From contig NZ_JAFBEX010000002.1 of NCBI RefSeq assembly GCF_016908975.1, forward strand, positions 1 to 64,000: 64,000 nt of DNA, written 5' to 3'. The notes under the pieces were generated by a model. That model did not search any database. It was not told the DNA's origin and saw only the letters and a program-made list of their open reading frames with translations. The stretch is from Neobacillus cucumis. Its GTDB lineage: Bacteria; Bacillota; Bacilli; Bacillales; Cytobacillaceae. Shown here in pieces: positions 1-9,474 of this stretch (position 1 is the stretch's first letter; each line of letters starts with the position of its first letter). Position numbers and translations under genes: made by a program.

Positions 1-94
<94 letters not shown>

Positions 95-166
95 ATTGAT
101 TGAACTCGTTTTACAACATTTCTTCTATATTATCTAGTTTTGAGAGAACGAACTCTCAAATAAAAA

Positions 167-284
<118 letters not shown>

Positions 285-287
285 TAA

Positions 288-311
288 AGCCCCTTTTGGG
301 GCTATTATTTT
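288..311 (+). terminator. hairpin after 5S rRNA
   Basis: AGCCCC/GGGGCT hairpin with a TTTT loop, followed by ATTATTTT, directly after the 5S gene. It may be a weak terminator or processing hairpin, since tRNA genes follow in the same direction. Confidence 0.6.
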
Positions 312-327
312 GCAGAAATTACACTTA

Positions 328-402
328 GGCCCCTTGGTCAAGCGGTTAAGACACCGCCCTTTCACGGCGGTAACACGGGTTCGGATCACGTAGGGGTCAC
401 CA
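328..402 (+). tRNA. tRNA-Glu (TTC) with altered T arm
   Basis: A 75-base cloverleaf with acceptor stem GGCCCCT/AGGGGTC, encoded ACCA and anticodon TTC in the loop CTTTCAC. Compared with the normal Bacillus gene, which from memory reads TTCGAATCCCGT in the T arm, this copy reads TTCGGATCACGT. The change removes one T-stem pair and alters the conserved A58 of the T loop. It may be a decaying copy or may contain sequence errors. Confidence 0.85.
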
Positions 403-440
403 AAGTTTTTTCGCGATAGCGAAAATAACTATCATTTACT

Positions 441-505
441 GGAGGATTAGCTCAGCTGGGAGAGCATCTGCCTTACAAGCAGAGGGTCGGCGGTTCGATT
501 CCAAG
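441..505 (+). tRNA. tRNA-Val (TAC), 3' end missing
   Basis: The D arm, anticodon arm (TCTGC-CTTACAA-GCAGA, anticodon TAC) and 5' half of the T arm (GGCGGTTCGA) are intact. The sequence then leaves the tRNA: the second half of the T stem and the 3' acceptor strand ATCCTCCACCA are absent, so GGAGGAT has no partner. The gene cannot give a mature tRNA as it stands. The break marks the border between the rrn/tRNA cluster and the accessory DNA that follows. Confidence 0.8.
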
Positions 506-656
506 TTAATTTCCAATGTTCTCTCAACACTTGTGGAAACCACTTTGCATTTGTTTTACTTCTGATTCTCCTAATGCTTTTCAATCTCCAATTCCTCTTC
601 AATCATATTTATTGCCTGTGTTTCATCCACATATTTAGGACCTTAAATTTAAACAT

Positions 657-806
657 TTAAAGCTTCTCGATAGGTATAGGCTGTTTTAAAGGATGGACAA
701 TCAGAAATATTTTGTATTCATTGCTCTTCCATTCCTTTTTTATTTCCTCATATGCAATATCAAACCAAACTCTTAAACTGTTTATTGCGTGATGGTCTAC
801 TGTCAT
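657..806 (-). CDS. small hypothetical protein downstream of a recombinase remnant
   Basis: A 49-residue ORF starting MTVDHHAINS, with a good ribosome binding site (GGGAG) seven bases before the ATG. Its start overlaps the stop of the recombinase remnant upstream on the same strand (TAATG), which suggests former translational coupling. I do not recognise the family. The composition is soluble with a basic-acidic middle (EEIKKEWKSNEYK). It could be a cargo gene of the old mobile element or a truncated protein. Confidence 0.45.
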   Translation of the reverse strand: MTVDHHAINSLRVWFDIAYEEIKKEWKSNEYKIFLIVHPLKQPIPIEKL

Positions 807-1015
807 TATTTCACTCCCTTCTCTTTTGCGTTTATAGTTGAACATTGCACGCCTGTTTGTTTAGAAATGTCATTTACACTTAATCCATTTTTCTCCCGTT
901 CTGCAAACAGTTTTAATGCCCTTTTGATTTCCTGTCCTTTTCTTCCTATGTGTTTCCCTTGTGCTTTCGCAACCAAGCTGGAAAGAATATTACCGAATTG
1001 TTCATATTTCTTTAA
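806..1015 (-). pseudogene. C-terminal remnant of a serine recombinase
   Basis: Reading the minus strand gives an open frame with SLVAKAQGKHIGRKGQEIKR, then a helix-turn-helix tail LSVNDISKQTGVQCSTIN. The AKAQGKH.GR motif is the hallmark at the end of the resolvase catalytic domain, and the same motif (VAKAQGKHLGRP) occurs in the intact resolvase at 1610-2221. The frame runs into a stop at about 1017, so the catalytic N-terminus with the active-site serine is gone. Confidence 0.75.
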
Positions 1016-1112
1016 CTAAATTGTAAACAGGCTATGATAAAGTAAGCCCGTATCTCCTAGCAAACAGGAGGTGCTGGCTTCATCATATATCTTCAAAATG
1101 AGGTGTCTTAAA

Positions 1113-1307
1113 ATGAAAAATATACTTCGAACTGCTGTTCAGTTAAAAAAACAAAAATTAATAAATAAACTAATCAAATCAGGGATTTATAAAAGAGACA
1201 ACAAGCATCTTTACGAATTAACTTTAAGTGATCTTGAAAATGAGTATAAATATATTGAAAAAATGTCTAGTGATAGGAATAAAAAGTTGAATCTAAATCC
1301 ACTTTGA
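1113..1307 (+). CDS. Fur-regulated basic protein A (FbpA) family protein
   Basis: A 64-residue basic protein starting MKNILRTAVQLKKQKLINKL, containing KLIKSGIYKRDNKHLYELTL. This is the FbpA pattern (LINKL..GIYK....LYELTL). In B. subtilis, Fbp proteins act with the small RNA FsrA in iron sparing. I chose the ATG at 1113 because GAGGTG lies about eight bases upstream and family members begin close to this point. A hairpin terminator follows at 1334. I see no clear Fur box, so iron control is inferred from the family. Confidence 0.75.
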   Translation: MKNILRTAVQLKKQKLINKLIKSGIYKRDNKHLYELTLSDLENEYKYIEKMSSDRNKKLNLNPL

Positions 1308-1333
1308 TCAAAGAACTCGGCATAACTTCGATA

Positions 1334-1364
1334 AAGCGTCTGTATCATTCAGACGCTTCTTTGC
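1334..1364 (+). terminator. terminator of the FbpA-like gene
   Basis: Perfect nine-base stem AAGCGTCTG/CAGACGCTT with a seven-base loop, followed by a short T-rich tail. Confidence 0.75.
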
Positions 1365-1440
1365 ATTGTCATTATCGTTTTAACTTATAAGCTATGACAC
1401 TTTGACCTTTACAAATTTTAGCTGTTTCAAAAGGTACACC

Positions 1441-1549
1441 TTTCGGGATGGTTGCATACCCCCTATAAAAACAGCGTTCTTGTAGTCTTAAAAGGCTATA
1501 AAAACATTTTTGGGATATCCCGAAATAATGATTGATCTTTTGGGATAGA
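1441..1549 (+). promoter_or_regulatory. repeated TTTYGGGATR motifs, possible resolvase (res) site
   Basis: Ahead of the resolvase gene, TTTCGGGATG occurs at 1441, a near-perfect palindrome TTTTGGGATATCCCGAAA at 1508-1525, and TTTTGGGATAG at 1538. Serine resolvases often bind several spaced, inverted sites beside their own gene, so these are candidate subsites that would serve both recombination and autoregulation. The repeats are seen; the function is inferred. Confidence 0.5.
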
Positions 1550-1609
1550 TTGATATATTGTTAAGACAACTAATAACAAATATTTCATAGAAAGGGAGAT
1601 TTGGGTCAT

Positions 1610-2221
1610 ATGAAAATATTCGGTTATGTCCGTGTATCATCAAAAGAACAAAACGAGGCGAGGCAAATGGAGACTATGAGGAAGGAAGGAATTGAAGAAC
1701 GGGATATATTCATTGATAAGGCCAGTGGTAAAAACTTTGAACGTACTCAGTATCAATTATTAAAACAAATGGTCCGAGAAAGGGATACGGTAGTATTTGA
1801 TTCCATTACTCGGATGGGACGGAATATGGATAATACAATGAAGGAATACAAATGGTTTGTAGAAAATGGAGTGCAGCTGCGTTTCATAAAAGAGCCTATG
1901 ATTAACACCAGCAATGAACTTGACGATGTTATGAAGCGAGCAATACAAACAATCATTTTGACTCCTCTTACTGCATTCGCCGAAAAAGAACGTGAGGAAA
2001 TCAAGACAAGGCAAGCTGAAGGGATTGCGGTAGCAAAAGCTCAAGGGAAACACCTTGGCAGACCAAATACAAAAATTACTCAAGAGTTTGAACAGGCATA
2101 CCAACAATGGAAAGAAAATGAGATAACAGCAGTTGAGGCTATGAAGAAGGTTAATGTGCCTAGGAGTACATTTTACCGGATAGTAAAGGAATACGAAGAA
2201 ACACAGAGCCCTCAACATTGA
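1610..2221 (+). CDS. serine recombinase (resolvase/invertase family)
   Basis: A 203-residue site-specific recombinase. The N-terminal catalytic domain begins FGYVRVSSKEQN, with the nucleophilic serine in the VRVSS motif; the conserved DSITRMGR and TAFAEKEREEI helices follow. The C-terminal DNA-binding part starts at AKAQGKHLGRP and ends in a helix-turn-helix (ITAVEAMKKVNVPRSTFYRI). Length is normal and all key motifs are present, so it is probably active. The ATG at 1610 suits the AAAGGGAG site at 1591-1598 better than a TTG at 1601. Related fragments lie at 806-1015 and 14757-14846, so this family has visited the region repeatedly. Confidence 0.9.
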   Translation: MKIFGYVRVSSKEQNEARQMETMRKEGIEERDIFIDKASGKNFERTQYQLLKQMVRERDTVVFDSITRMGRNMDNTMKEYKWFVENGVQLRFIKEPMINTSNELDDVMKRAIQTIILTPLTAFAEKEREEIKTRQAEGIAVAKAQGKHLGRPNTKITQEFEQAYQQWKENEITAVEAMKKVNVPRSTFYRIVKEYEETQSPQH

Positions 2222-2239
2222 TATGTGAGGGCTTTTTTA
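2207..2239 (+). terminator. terminator overlapping the end of the resolvase gene
   Basis: AGCCCTCA/TGAGGGCT stem followed by TTTTTTAT. The left arm lies in the last codons of the resolvase gene. Confidence 0.85.
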
Positions 2240-2735
2240 TTTGTCCATTCCCTATCCAGTGTATTCGCCGTCAGGAAATGGACAACTATATTCAATTTAA
2301 ATCAACAATTAGAATGAGTGATGAATTACAACAATATCCAAACAAAAAAATACCTTTGATCCATAAAATCAAAGGTCAAAGTTGAACTTAGTGGTCTAGG
2401 CTAAGTCCAGTTTAGAGAGATCTAAACTCAAAAGAATTTAAACTATTATTATATTAACATATCATGAATATTCATTCAGAGACTTAAACAATTATACACT
2501 CACTTGCTTTAGTTGTTTTTCCTTAATTTAATACAACCTTTTTGAATTTAGGCACCCAGTTGAAATTTGAGTCGGAAAGGAAAGGGTCGCTTGCGGTTTT
2601 AGAAAATAGGGATGAATGAAGAAATGCATTATTTTATTCAATAAATAGAGGGTTTTTAAAATATATATCGAAAAACACTTATGGTTAATTTGAGTGTAGT
2701 AATACAAAGTAATCAGAAGTATCATGGAGGAAGAG
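2240..2735. other. AT-rich stretch without a recognisable gene
   Basis: About 500 bases without a convincing coding frame. It contains a hairpin ACCTTTGAT/ATCAAAGGT near 2350-2375 that lacks a T tail, and no clear promoter. An ORF on the minus strand at 2528-2725 has no ribosome binding site and a low-complexity translation. Confidence 0.5.
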
Positions 2736-3675
2736 ATGAAGAAAGTAATAAATATGATTAATTCAAGTTCAAAAGTGGCTGGAGTGTCGTTACTTGAATT
2801 AAAAAAACAGAAAAAGTACTTGGTGCTATTTTTCCTGATGAATTCAAAGAACTTTTTTTAGAAACGAATGGAGCAACATTTGGTGATTGGACTTTGTTCC
2901 CTATTCAAACTAATGGACAATCAGCATTAACAATTGATATTACAAAACAAAATTGTGAATTCAGACCAAGAAATATACCTAAAGAAATGATTTGTATTGG
3001 TGAAAATATCAAAGGTGATAAACATTGCTACCGTATTAGAAAAAGGTTTATGCAGGAACTATCTATGTATGGAATGATAAAACGGGGATAAGCAAGTGTA
3101 AAGCATCATCTTTAAGTGAATTTATTGATTGGTATGTACCAAATGTAAATACTAAAAAGCCTAAAATAGTTGGTACTTTTACCGTAGAAAGTGGAAAGTT
3201 AACTGTTACTGACCCATGCTATAAGGTGGATCAAGAAGGAGAGATGCAAATTATACTTTCCAATGTAAAAAATGGGAATTGGACAGCATCCATATCTTAT
3301 ACACCTGAAGAAGTCGTAGAAAGTTTAACCGTATATTATGGAGAAAAGAAACCAAATGGAAAATGGCATGTTTGTAATAAACTTATCGGAGTGGACTCAG
3401 CACAAGCTGGAATTTTCGATTTTAAAGCATTTGGTAAAGACGATACCATCCCATTTGAAGTGAAAAATGTCAATGACATAGTGATTGATGAAGTGGGATT
3501 AAAATATTATGTTGCATGTTGTGATATGGTTGCTTCAGATGCACAGGGTGGAGTTGTCCCAGGTGGTGCGGTTTCAATGTCTGGATATGGAGACGGAATG
3601 TACGAAGTAAAAGTAAAATATAACATTTTAAAAGAGGTTGTTGGAGTGATGATAGGCTTTGGTGATGAGGAATAA
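2736..3675 (+). pseudogene. SMI1/KNR4 (SUKH) plus DUF4241-like protein, broken by two frameshifts
   Basis: Starts at an ATG with a GGAGG site and reads MKKVINMINSSSKV before shifting frame near 2795. The second frame gives the SUKH core (IFPDEFKELFLETNGATFG, then CYRIRK). It shifts again near 3040 into VYAGTIYVWNDKTG and LSEFIDWYVPN, then a C-terminal domain with SAQAGIFDF, SGYGDGMYEVKV and VVGVMIGFGDEE, which resembles DUF4241. SUKH proteins are known immunity proteins of polymorphic toxins. Both shifts lie in or next to A-rich runs, so sequencing error is possible. The longest single frame left starts near 3226. Confidence 0.75.
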
Positions 3676-3734
3676 TGCTATTTTTCCGTTTTTGATAACT
3701 TTGAACAATGCTATTATTCGAATGAGGTAGGGAA

Positions 3735-4154
3735 ATGAAAATCTTTGTGACAATGAAAAGTTTGGCCAAGAGGAAAAATTTTTTAACGAAAATGGAAATC
3801 TATTTATCTAGAAATCCAGCAACACTCAGAGAGCTCTTGGAGGAAATTGTGAAAATTAAAATCCAGAAATTAAGTGAAAAACAAGTAGCAGTCAACCTAG
3901 CTACCTTTCTTACGATTAAGGAAATTGACCTTCAAGCTGAAAGGGGGAAGGTTGGTTTCTCGTTTATATATAATGAAAAAAAAGTGGACAAAAAAGAGGC
4001 TATACAAACTGCCCTACAAGCGTTTGAAGACGGATTATTTAAAGTTTTTCACAATGAAGAAGAACAAACTGAATTAGATGCAGCTCTAAATTTACAAGAT
4101 GATGATGAACTCACTTTTATTAAGTTGACGATGTTAGCAGGACGCATGTGGTAA
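3735..4154 (+). CDS. small conserved partner of the DUF4132 protein
   Basis: A 139-residue, mostly helical and charged protein with no signal peptide or membrane segment. It ends in FIKLTMLAGRMW, 12 bases before the next gene, so the two form an operon. The central part (ALQAFEDGLFKVFHNEEEQ) looks like an adaptor surface. I do not know a function; the tight pairing with a giant DUF4132 gene suggests a partner subunit. A GGTAGGG site precedes the ATG. Confidence 0.7.
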   Translation: MKIFVTMKSLAKRKNFLTKMEIYLSRNPATLRELLEEIVKIKIQKLSEKQVAVNLATFLTIKEIDLQAERGKVGFSFIYNEKKVDKKEAIQTALQAFEDGLFKVFHNEEEQTELDAALNLQDDDELTFIKLTMLAGRMW

Positions 4155-4166
4155 AGGAGATAGAAC

Positions 4167-7100
4167 ATGAAACATATCAATAAAAACGCCTACTTTGAAA
4201 AACTGGATAAAAAAGCCGGCGAAGCTTTTTCCGGAACGGAATTGCAGACCACCAGAATGATCTTAAAGGTCATAAAAAGCCCCGATCAGCAAAAAGAAAA
4301 CTATATAAGAGCCCTCAAAAAAAATTTCATGGCTCAAAGTAGCTGGCGTGACACAGATTTTTTCGAGCCGTTCATTGAGATTGCCCGAGCTCTTTTAGGC
4401 CAAGAATATGGGGACCTGTTTCAGTATATCACCCAACATAAATATGAATACCCATATAGCGTCGGCTATGAACGAAGGCCATTTAGAACGACTAATTTAA
4501 TTTGCCATATGGATGGTATTATCGAAAGCTTTTCCGATCTATTTGAGTTGGATATGGAGAATTTCTCCATTATGAAGTATTTAACGGAGCCTGGTGAATC
4601 CTGGGAGTATCAGTATCAAACGGTCATCAGTGATTATATTGCCTTCGAGCTTGATCGTAACAATGAAATAGTATTTCAAGCGTTAAAAGACATCATGTTT
4701 GGCGAAAACAACACTGCATTGCTTACGCTAAACATGATAAAAGGGATGTTGAAGAGCCACAGCCAGGCTTGTTATCAAATGCTGGGGGACTTATTGCTGG
4801 CGGCCAGGCTGCAAGAGGGCTTGCGGCAAAGCATTGTCGAAAGCATGGATGAGGGTACGGCTGCAGCAGCAATTTATCTGTTAAAAATCATCTTAGAGCA
4901 TGATCTGATTCGCTACAGTTCAGTTTTGCGGGCACTTTCTGTCTGGACCGGCTTGAATTTGGAGGCGGCCAATAAAAGAGTGGCCAGCCAGTTAATGCAA
5001 GATGTGCTCGAATGTTTAACAAATTCACAGCTGCGCAGGGAAGGTCATATAAGTAAGAATTCCAACAGCCTTTATATTAGTCTGTGGGCGGCTGCCTTTT
5101 ACGAAGAAGAACAGGTTAGAGCCCCGATTATTCGTCTGATGGAAAATGGGGCATCCCATCAAAAGGCTGCTACACAATTTTTTCTAACTCAAAGTCAAAA
5201 TCGTGCGTTGAGATTTGAGCTGTCATATCCCTATTTGGACGAAACCAATCATGAACTTCAATGCTATCTTATCACCAACTATGGGTGCAACTTTTGGTCA
5301 TCTCATACAAATAGTGAAAGCAAACTGCACTTTGACAGGCTCCCGCTGTTAGAAGACAAGGCAGAACGGACCAGGCATTTTAAGCTGTTTAAAAAGATAT
5401 TTTTAAGTTTGCCCAAGAAGGAATTATTGATTGAATCAAAGGCTGTCCATGGGATAACGACCACTTTTTCAACAGACGATATCGCCATAAAAATGCTGTA
5501 TTTAACCGCGTACGATTTGGACAAAGAATGGGTTGCCCAATTAATGGAATGGAAGGACCGTTTTAGTTCCAATCTAAAAGAAACATTATTGCACTTTTTT
5601 ATTAAAGATTATACCGATCCAACACAGCGGGAGTTCCTGTTTGCCTGCCTCTCCGATCGGAGTATAGCAATTCGCGAAACGGCCTTAAGAATGATAAAAT
5701 CACTTGAGCTTTCCAATTCCGAAGTAGAAAAAATTGGGGAAGTATTAAAATTAAAAACGGGCTCTTTACGGCAAAGTGCGATTCGGATTTTATCAGCCCT
5801 TTCATTAGAAAAGCTGGAAACAGCACTTGAGCGTTTACTTGGGAGCGGTAAAGAGCTGCAAAGAATGGGTGCGCTTGAAATATTATCGGAAATCAAAGAC
5901 CAGCAAGGAAAAGACAAACTAATTAATACCTTTAAAAATCAATTACAGAAATGGAAAAATGCTTCCACAAAGGAACAAATCCTCATCGATAAGCTGTTAC
6001 AGGAGGAAGCGTACACACCTGAAAATGGCTTTGGTTTATTTGACCCAAAACGCCAAGTAAGCTTTGAACTCAGTCAGCCGATAAACAGCCTCAAGGATTA
6101 TTTCTCACTCCCTACTGAATCAATCAAACCATTTTTGCGGGGATTGGCGGATATTATTCATGAGCATCGCCATGTCGAGTATGAAGTGGAATGGTATGGA
6201 GGCCATAAGGAAACATTGCATATTGGCGAAGAATTAAGATTGCCATATACAAATGATCTTCAGATGGGGAGAGGAACAAAACTCGAGCAATTTCCACTAT
6301 CAGAAGTGTGGAAAGATTATTTAAACAGCTGGCGCCTGACACCATCTGAACTTGTCCAAATCGCGTTTTACCTCAATTCAGAACGTATTTATCGTTATTA
6401 CGCTCAGAAAATGAATGCTTGGGAGCTTTATGACTATCCTAAATTGGATAACTGGAAAAAGAGCTTTTTGGAAGATGTTTTTCCTTTCAAACAAATCGCC
6501 GAAATAAACCAGTTTGTTGCGGAGTTGGATTATAGAGACCAAGTGAAGATACTTGTTACTGCCTTTTTTGAAGACCAAGATGCAAAACGGTTTTTTGAGG
6601 AAATATACGGCATCTTAATTTACTTGATTCATTCTCTTCCAAAGAAAAAAACGGAAAGTGAATATAGAATACTGGATGTTCTAACAGACCCGTGGCTGGA
6701 ATGGGGGAGAATGTTTAGCTATAAGGAAGAAAAATTTGAGCAATACTTTAAAGTAAAATACCAGCTATTTGTAATGACACGGCATACCATGTTCCATCCT
6801 TCGATTGAGGAGTTAGCAAGGGCTTATCAACGAAAACTCATTGACGAACAAGTGATTTTCCAAATGGTAATGGGCCAATACCGTGGGAGACATGTCAGGC
6901 AGTATTTATCCGAATTGACGGATCCAAAAAGAGATACGATTAAAAAATACCCTTTTATGGAGCCGATTAAAGACATGGCTGTCAAAAGAATAGTAGACAT
7001 AGAGTTGAAAAGAGGAGACCTTCCAACAAAGGTAACCGCAATGGTGGGGGAAATTGAACGATTTGAAGGAATGGAGTATTTTGTCGGAATACTGTCAGCC

Positions 7101-9083
7101 CTTGAAAAAGAACCGTTTGTCAGAGGGTATTTATATGTGTATGGTGACACCGCCGAGAAAAAAGAGGTGCTTAGCCATTTGTTGAAGGCCTGTTATCCAC
7201 ATGATGAAGATAATGAGGAAAAGCTGAGCCAGTTAATTAAAGGGAAAAATATATCAGAGAAAAGATTGCTGGAAGCAGCAATGTATGCCCCACAGTGGCT
7301 TGCCATTGTGGAGAAGTATTTGCAATGGGATGGCCTCTCGAGTGCAGCCTGGTATTTCCATGCCCATGTCAATGAATTCTTTTCCGAGGAGAAGGAAACC
7401 ATGGTTGCCCGTTATTCACCTATCAGTCCTAAAGATTTTCAGGATGGGGCATTTGATATTCGCTGGTTTCAGGAGGCCTTTGGACAATTAGGAGAAGAGA
7501 GATTCCAGATTCTCTATCAGTGTGCCAAATATATTTCAGGCGGAGCCAACCATCGCCGATCACAGCTTTTTGCTGATGCCGTCTTAGGGAAGTTGAAGCA
7601 GGAGGAAACGAAGAACTCCGTAAAAGAAAAAAGAAATAAAGATCAACTTTTGTGTTACAGCCTGATTCCGGTCAAACATAAACAAGATGTGCTGGAACGT
7701 TATGAATTTCTGCAGCAATTTTTAAAGGAAAGTAAAAATTTTGGTGCCCAACGGCGAGCAAGCGAATCAAAAACAGTCGATATCGCACTTGAAAACTTAG
7801 CGAGGAATGCCAGCTATCAAGATGTAACGAGACTTAAATGGGAAATGGAAGCGAAGAAGTTAGAACAGGTTCATCCATATTTGGAACCAAAAGGGATCGA
7901 TGATTTGACTGTACAGCTGGTGATCGATGAAAATGGCCTGGCAGATATTTTGACTATTAAAAATGCCAAGCCTTTAAAGTCCGTACCATCAAAATATAAT
8001 AAACATGAATACATTGTAACCTTAAAAGCAATTAAGGCTGATTTAAGGGAACAGTACAAGCGAGCAAAAAAAGAGCTGGAACACTCGATGGTCTTGGAGA
8101 ACAGCTTTACTTTAAATGAAGTTACCAATATGATGGGAAGTCCAGTTTTAGCACCTCTTTTAAAGTGCCTAGTTTTAATGGCAGGGAAGCGGTTAGGTTA
8201 TTATGAAGCAGGGTCACTTAAAAATGTAGAAACAGGAGAAAGTTATTTAATTCAAGCGGATGATGACATTTTGATCGCTCATCCGATTCATCTATACGAA
8301 AGCGGGCAATGGGGTGGCTTTCAACGTGATTTATTCGTAAGGAAAGTGAAACAGCCGTTTAAGCAAGTATTTCGAGAATTATATTTGCCGAATCAGGATG
8401 AATTGGCTTCAGGAGCAGGTACAAAAAGGTATGCTGGTCATCAAATTCAGCCAAAGAAAACGGCAGCATTATTAAAAACAAAAATGTGGACAGTAAGCTA
8501 CGAAGAGGGGCTCCAAAAAGTTTATCATAAGGAAAATATTGTGGTGAAACTCTATGCGGTCGCCGATTGGTTGTCACCTTCTGACATAGAAAGCCCTGTC
8601 CTGGAAACAGTAGAATTTTTTGATCGCCAAACGGATAGGCCGATTGAGATTCATAAGATTCCAAAGCATACATTTTCTGAAACGATGAGGGATATTGATT
8701 TAGTGGTTAGTATCGCCCATGTAGGCGGTGTAGACCCTGAAGCAAGTCTTACAACCATAGAGATGAGAAAGGCAATTGCTGCTGAATCCATTAGGCTGAT
8801 GAAACTGGATAATGTAAGGATAGAAGGAAATTTCGCTTTAATTAACGGCATTTTTGGAGAGTATAGTGTTCACCTTGGGAGTGGTAATGTGTACAAACAG
8901 GCTACTGGAGCGATCTTTATTATTCCTGTTCATTCCCAGCAACGAGGCAGAATTTTTCTTCCATTTATGGACGAAGACCCAAAAACAGCCGAAATCATTT
9001 CCAAAATTTTAATGTTTTCAGAAGATAAAAAAATAAAGGATCCATTTATCTTGGAACAAATCGCAGGTGTTAGACAAAACTAG
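4167..9083 (+). CDS. giant DUF4132 (MolR-like) helical-repeat protein
   Basis: A 1638-residue cytoplasmic protein with no signal or membrane segments. The first 600 residues are alpha-helical repeats of HEAT type (SIAIRETALRMIKSLELSN, SLRQSAIRILSALSLEKL). The C-terminal part, about residues 1220-1600, carries the DUF4132 core with WEMEAKKLEQVHPYLEP, LVLMAGKRLGYYEAG and AHPIHLYESGQWGGFQRDLF. Related E. coli proteins are MolR and YehI, whose biochemical role is not settled; some relatives sit beside MoxR/VWA modules. Here it follows a small partner and a broken SUKH gene. The AAAGGAG site and the terminator at 9084 bound a two-gene operon. Confidence 0.85.
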   Translation: MKHINKNAYFEKLDKKAGEAFSGTELQTTRMILKVIKSPDQQKENYIRALKKNFMAQSSWRDTDFFEPFIEIARALLGQEYGDLFQYITQHKYEYPYSVGYERRPFRTTNLICHMDGIIESFSDLFELDMENFSIMKYLTEPGESWEYQYQTVISDYIAFELDRNNEIVFQALKDIMFGENNTALLTLNMIKGMLKSHSQACYQMLGDLLLAARLQEGLRQSIVESMDEGTAAAAIYLLKIILEHDLIRYSSVLRALSVWTGLNLEAANKRVASQLMQDVLECLTNSQLRREGHISKNSNSLYISLWAAAFYEEEQVRAPIIRLMENGASHQKAATQFFLTQSQNRALRFELSYPYLDETNHELQCYLITNYGCNFWSSHTNSESKLHFDRLPLLEDKAERTRHFKLFKKIFLSLPKKELLIESKAVHGITTTFSTDDIAIKMLYLTAYDLDKEWVAQLMEWKDRFSSNLKETLLHFFIKDYTDPTQREFLFACLSDRSIAIRETALRMIKSLELSNSEVEKIGEVLKLKTGSLRQSAIRILSALSLEKLETALERLLGSGKELQRMGALEILSEIKDQQGKDKLINTFKNQLQKWKNASTKEQILIDKLLQEEAYTPENGFGLFDPKRQVSFELSQPINSLKDYFSLPTESIKPFLRGLADIIHEHRHVEYEVEWYGGHKETLHIGEELRLPYTNDLQMGRGTKLEQFPLSEVWKDYLNSWRLTPSELVQIAFYLNSERIYRYYAQKMNAWELYDYPKLDNWKKSFLEDVFPFKQIAEINQFVAELDYRDQVKILVTAFFEDQDAKRFFEEIYGILIYLIHSLPKKKTESEYRILDVLTDPWLEWGRMFSYKEEKFEQYFKVKYQLFVMTRHTMFHPSIEELARAYQRKLIDEQVIFQMVMGQYRGRHVRQYLSELTDPKRDTIKKYPFMEPIKDMAVKRIVDIELKRGDLPTKVTAMVGEIERFEGMEYFVGILSALEKEPFVRGYLYVYGDTAEKKEVLSHLLKACYPHDEDNEEKLSQLIKGKNISEKRLLEAAMYAPQWLAIVEKYLQWDGLSSAAWYFHAHVNEFFSEEKETMVARYSPISPKDFQDGAFDIRWFQEAFGQLGEERFQILYQCAKYISGGANHRRSQLFADAVLGKLKQEETKNSVKEKRNKDQLLCYSLIPVKHKQDVLERYEFLQQFLKESKNFGAQRRASESKTVDIALENLARNASYQDVTRLKWEMEAKKLEQVHPYLEPKGIDDLTVQLVIDENGLADILTIKNAKPLKSVPSKYNKHEYIVTLKAIKADLREQYKRAKKELEHSMVLENSFTLNEVTNMMGSPVLAPLLKCLVLMAGKRLGYYEAGSLKNVETGESYLIQADDDILIAHPIHLYESGQWGGFQRDLFVRKVKQPFKQVFRELYLPNQDELASGAGTKRYAGHQIQPKKTAALLKTKMWTVSYEEGLQKVYHKENIVVKLYAVADWLSPSDIESPVLETVEFFDRQTDRPIEIHKIPKHTFSETMRDIDLVVSIAHVGGVDPEASLTTIEMRKAIAAESIRLMKLDNVRIEGNFALINGIFGEYSVHLGSGNVYKQATGAIFIIPVHSQQRGRIFLPFMDEDPKTAEIISKILMFSEDKKIKDPFILEQIAGVRQN

Positions 9084-9132
9084 AAAAAAGTAGAAAGGTC
9101 AACCGTTATTTGTTGGCCTTTCTACTTTTTTC
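9084..9132 (+). terminator. strong terminator after the DUF4132 gene
   Basis: Stem of about 18 pairs (AAGTAGAAAGGTCAAC with GTTGGCCTTTCTACTT) and a T tract, directly after the stop codon. Confidence 0.9.
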
Positions 9133-9255
9133 ATAACAGTAAATTGTTACTTCTAATTTTTTTGCTATTTTCGATTGCTGAAGGATAATAACTATATCCC
9201 AGGAGGGATTTCATAACTAAACCTTTTCGGAGGAACATACAAAAATACCTATCTT

Positions 9256-9474
9256 CTATATCACTTTTTTTGTTTTATTTTTGTCTTTAGTTTTCTTTAG
9301 CTTACTGCGTCGTTTCTCTACGTGCTGAAGTAACCCAGATGAGGTTCTCTTTTTTAACAAAGGATGCCCAAACAAAATTGCCGAAATTTCGATGTCTGTT
9401 CGATGAGGAAGATTAATAATGGTATTATCGATTAATTCATCTTCTTGCAGAGACCAAAGTTTATTACCAGCCAT
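9256..9474 (-). CDS. small basic hypothetical protein, Myb-like start
   Basis: A 72-residue protein. It begins MAGNKLWSLQEDELIDNTII, reminiscent of a Myb/SANT-like helix, continues with ISAILFGHPLLKKRTSSGLL, and ends in a lysine-rich tail (KLKKTKDKNKTKKV). The ATG has AGGAG and AAGGGTG upstream, a good initiation site. The composition suggests a nucleic-acid-binding protein, but I recognise no defined family. It is transcribed toward the DUF4132 operon. Confidence 0.55.
   Translation of the reverse strand: MAGNKLWSLQEDELIDNTIINLPHRTDIEISAILFGHPLLKKRTSSGLLQHVEKRRSKLKKTKDKNKTKKVI

Noticed and set aside
1760..2218. 152-residue ORF on the minus strand
   Set aside because: It is fully antisense to the intact resolvase, has no ribosome binding site and gives a cysteine/phenylalanine-rich translation typical of a shadow.
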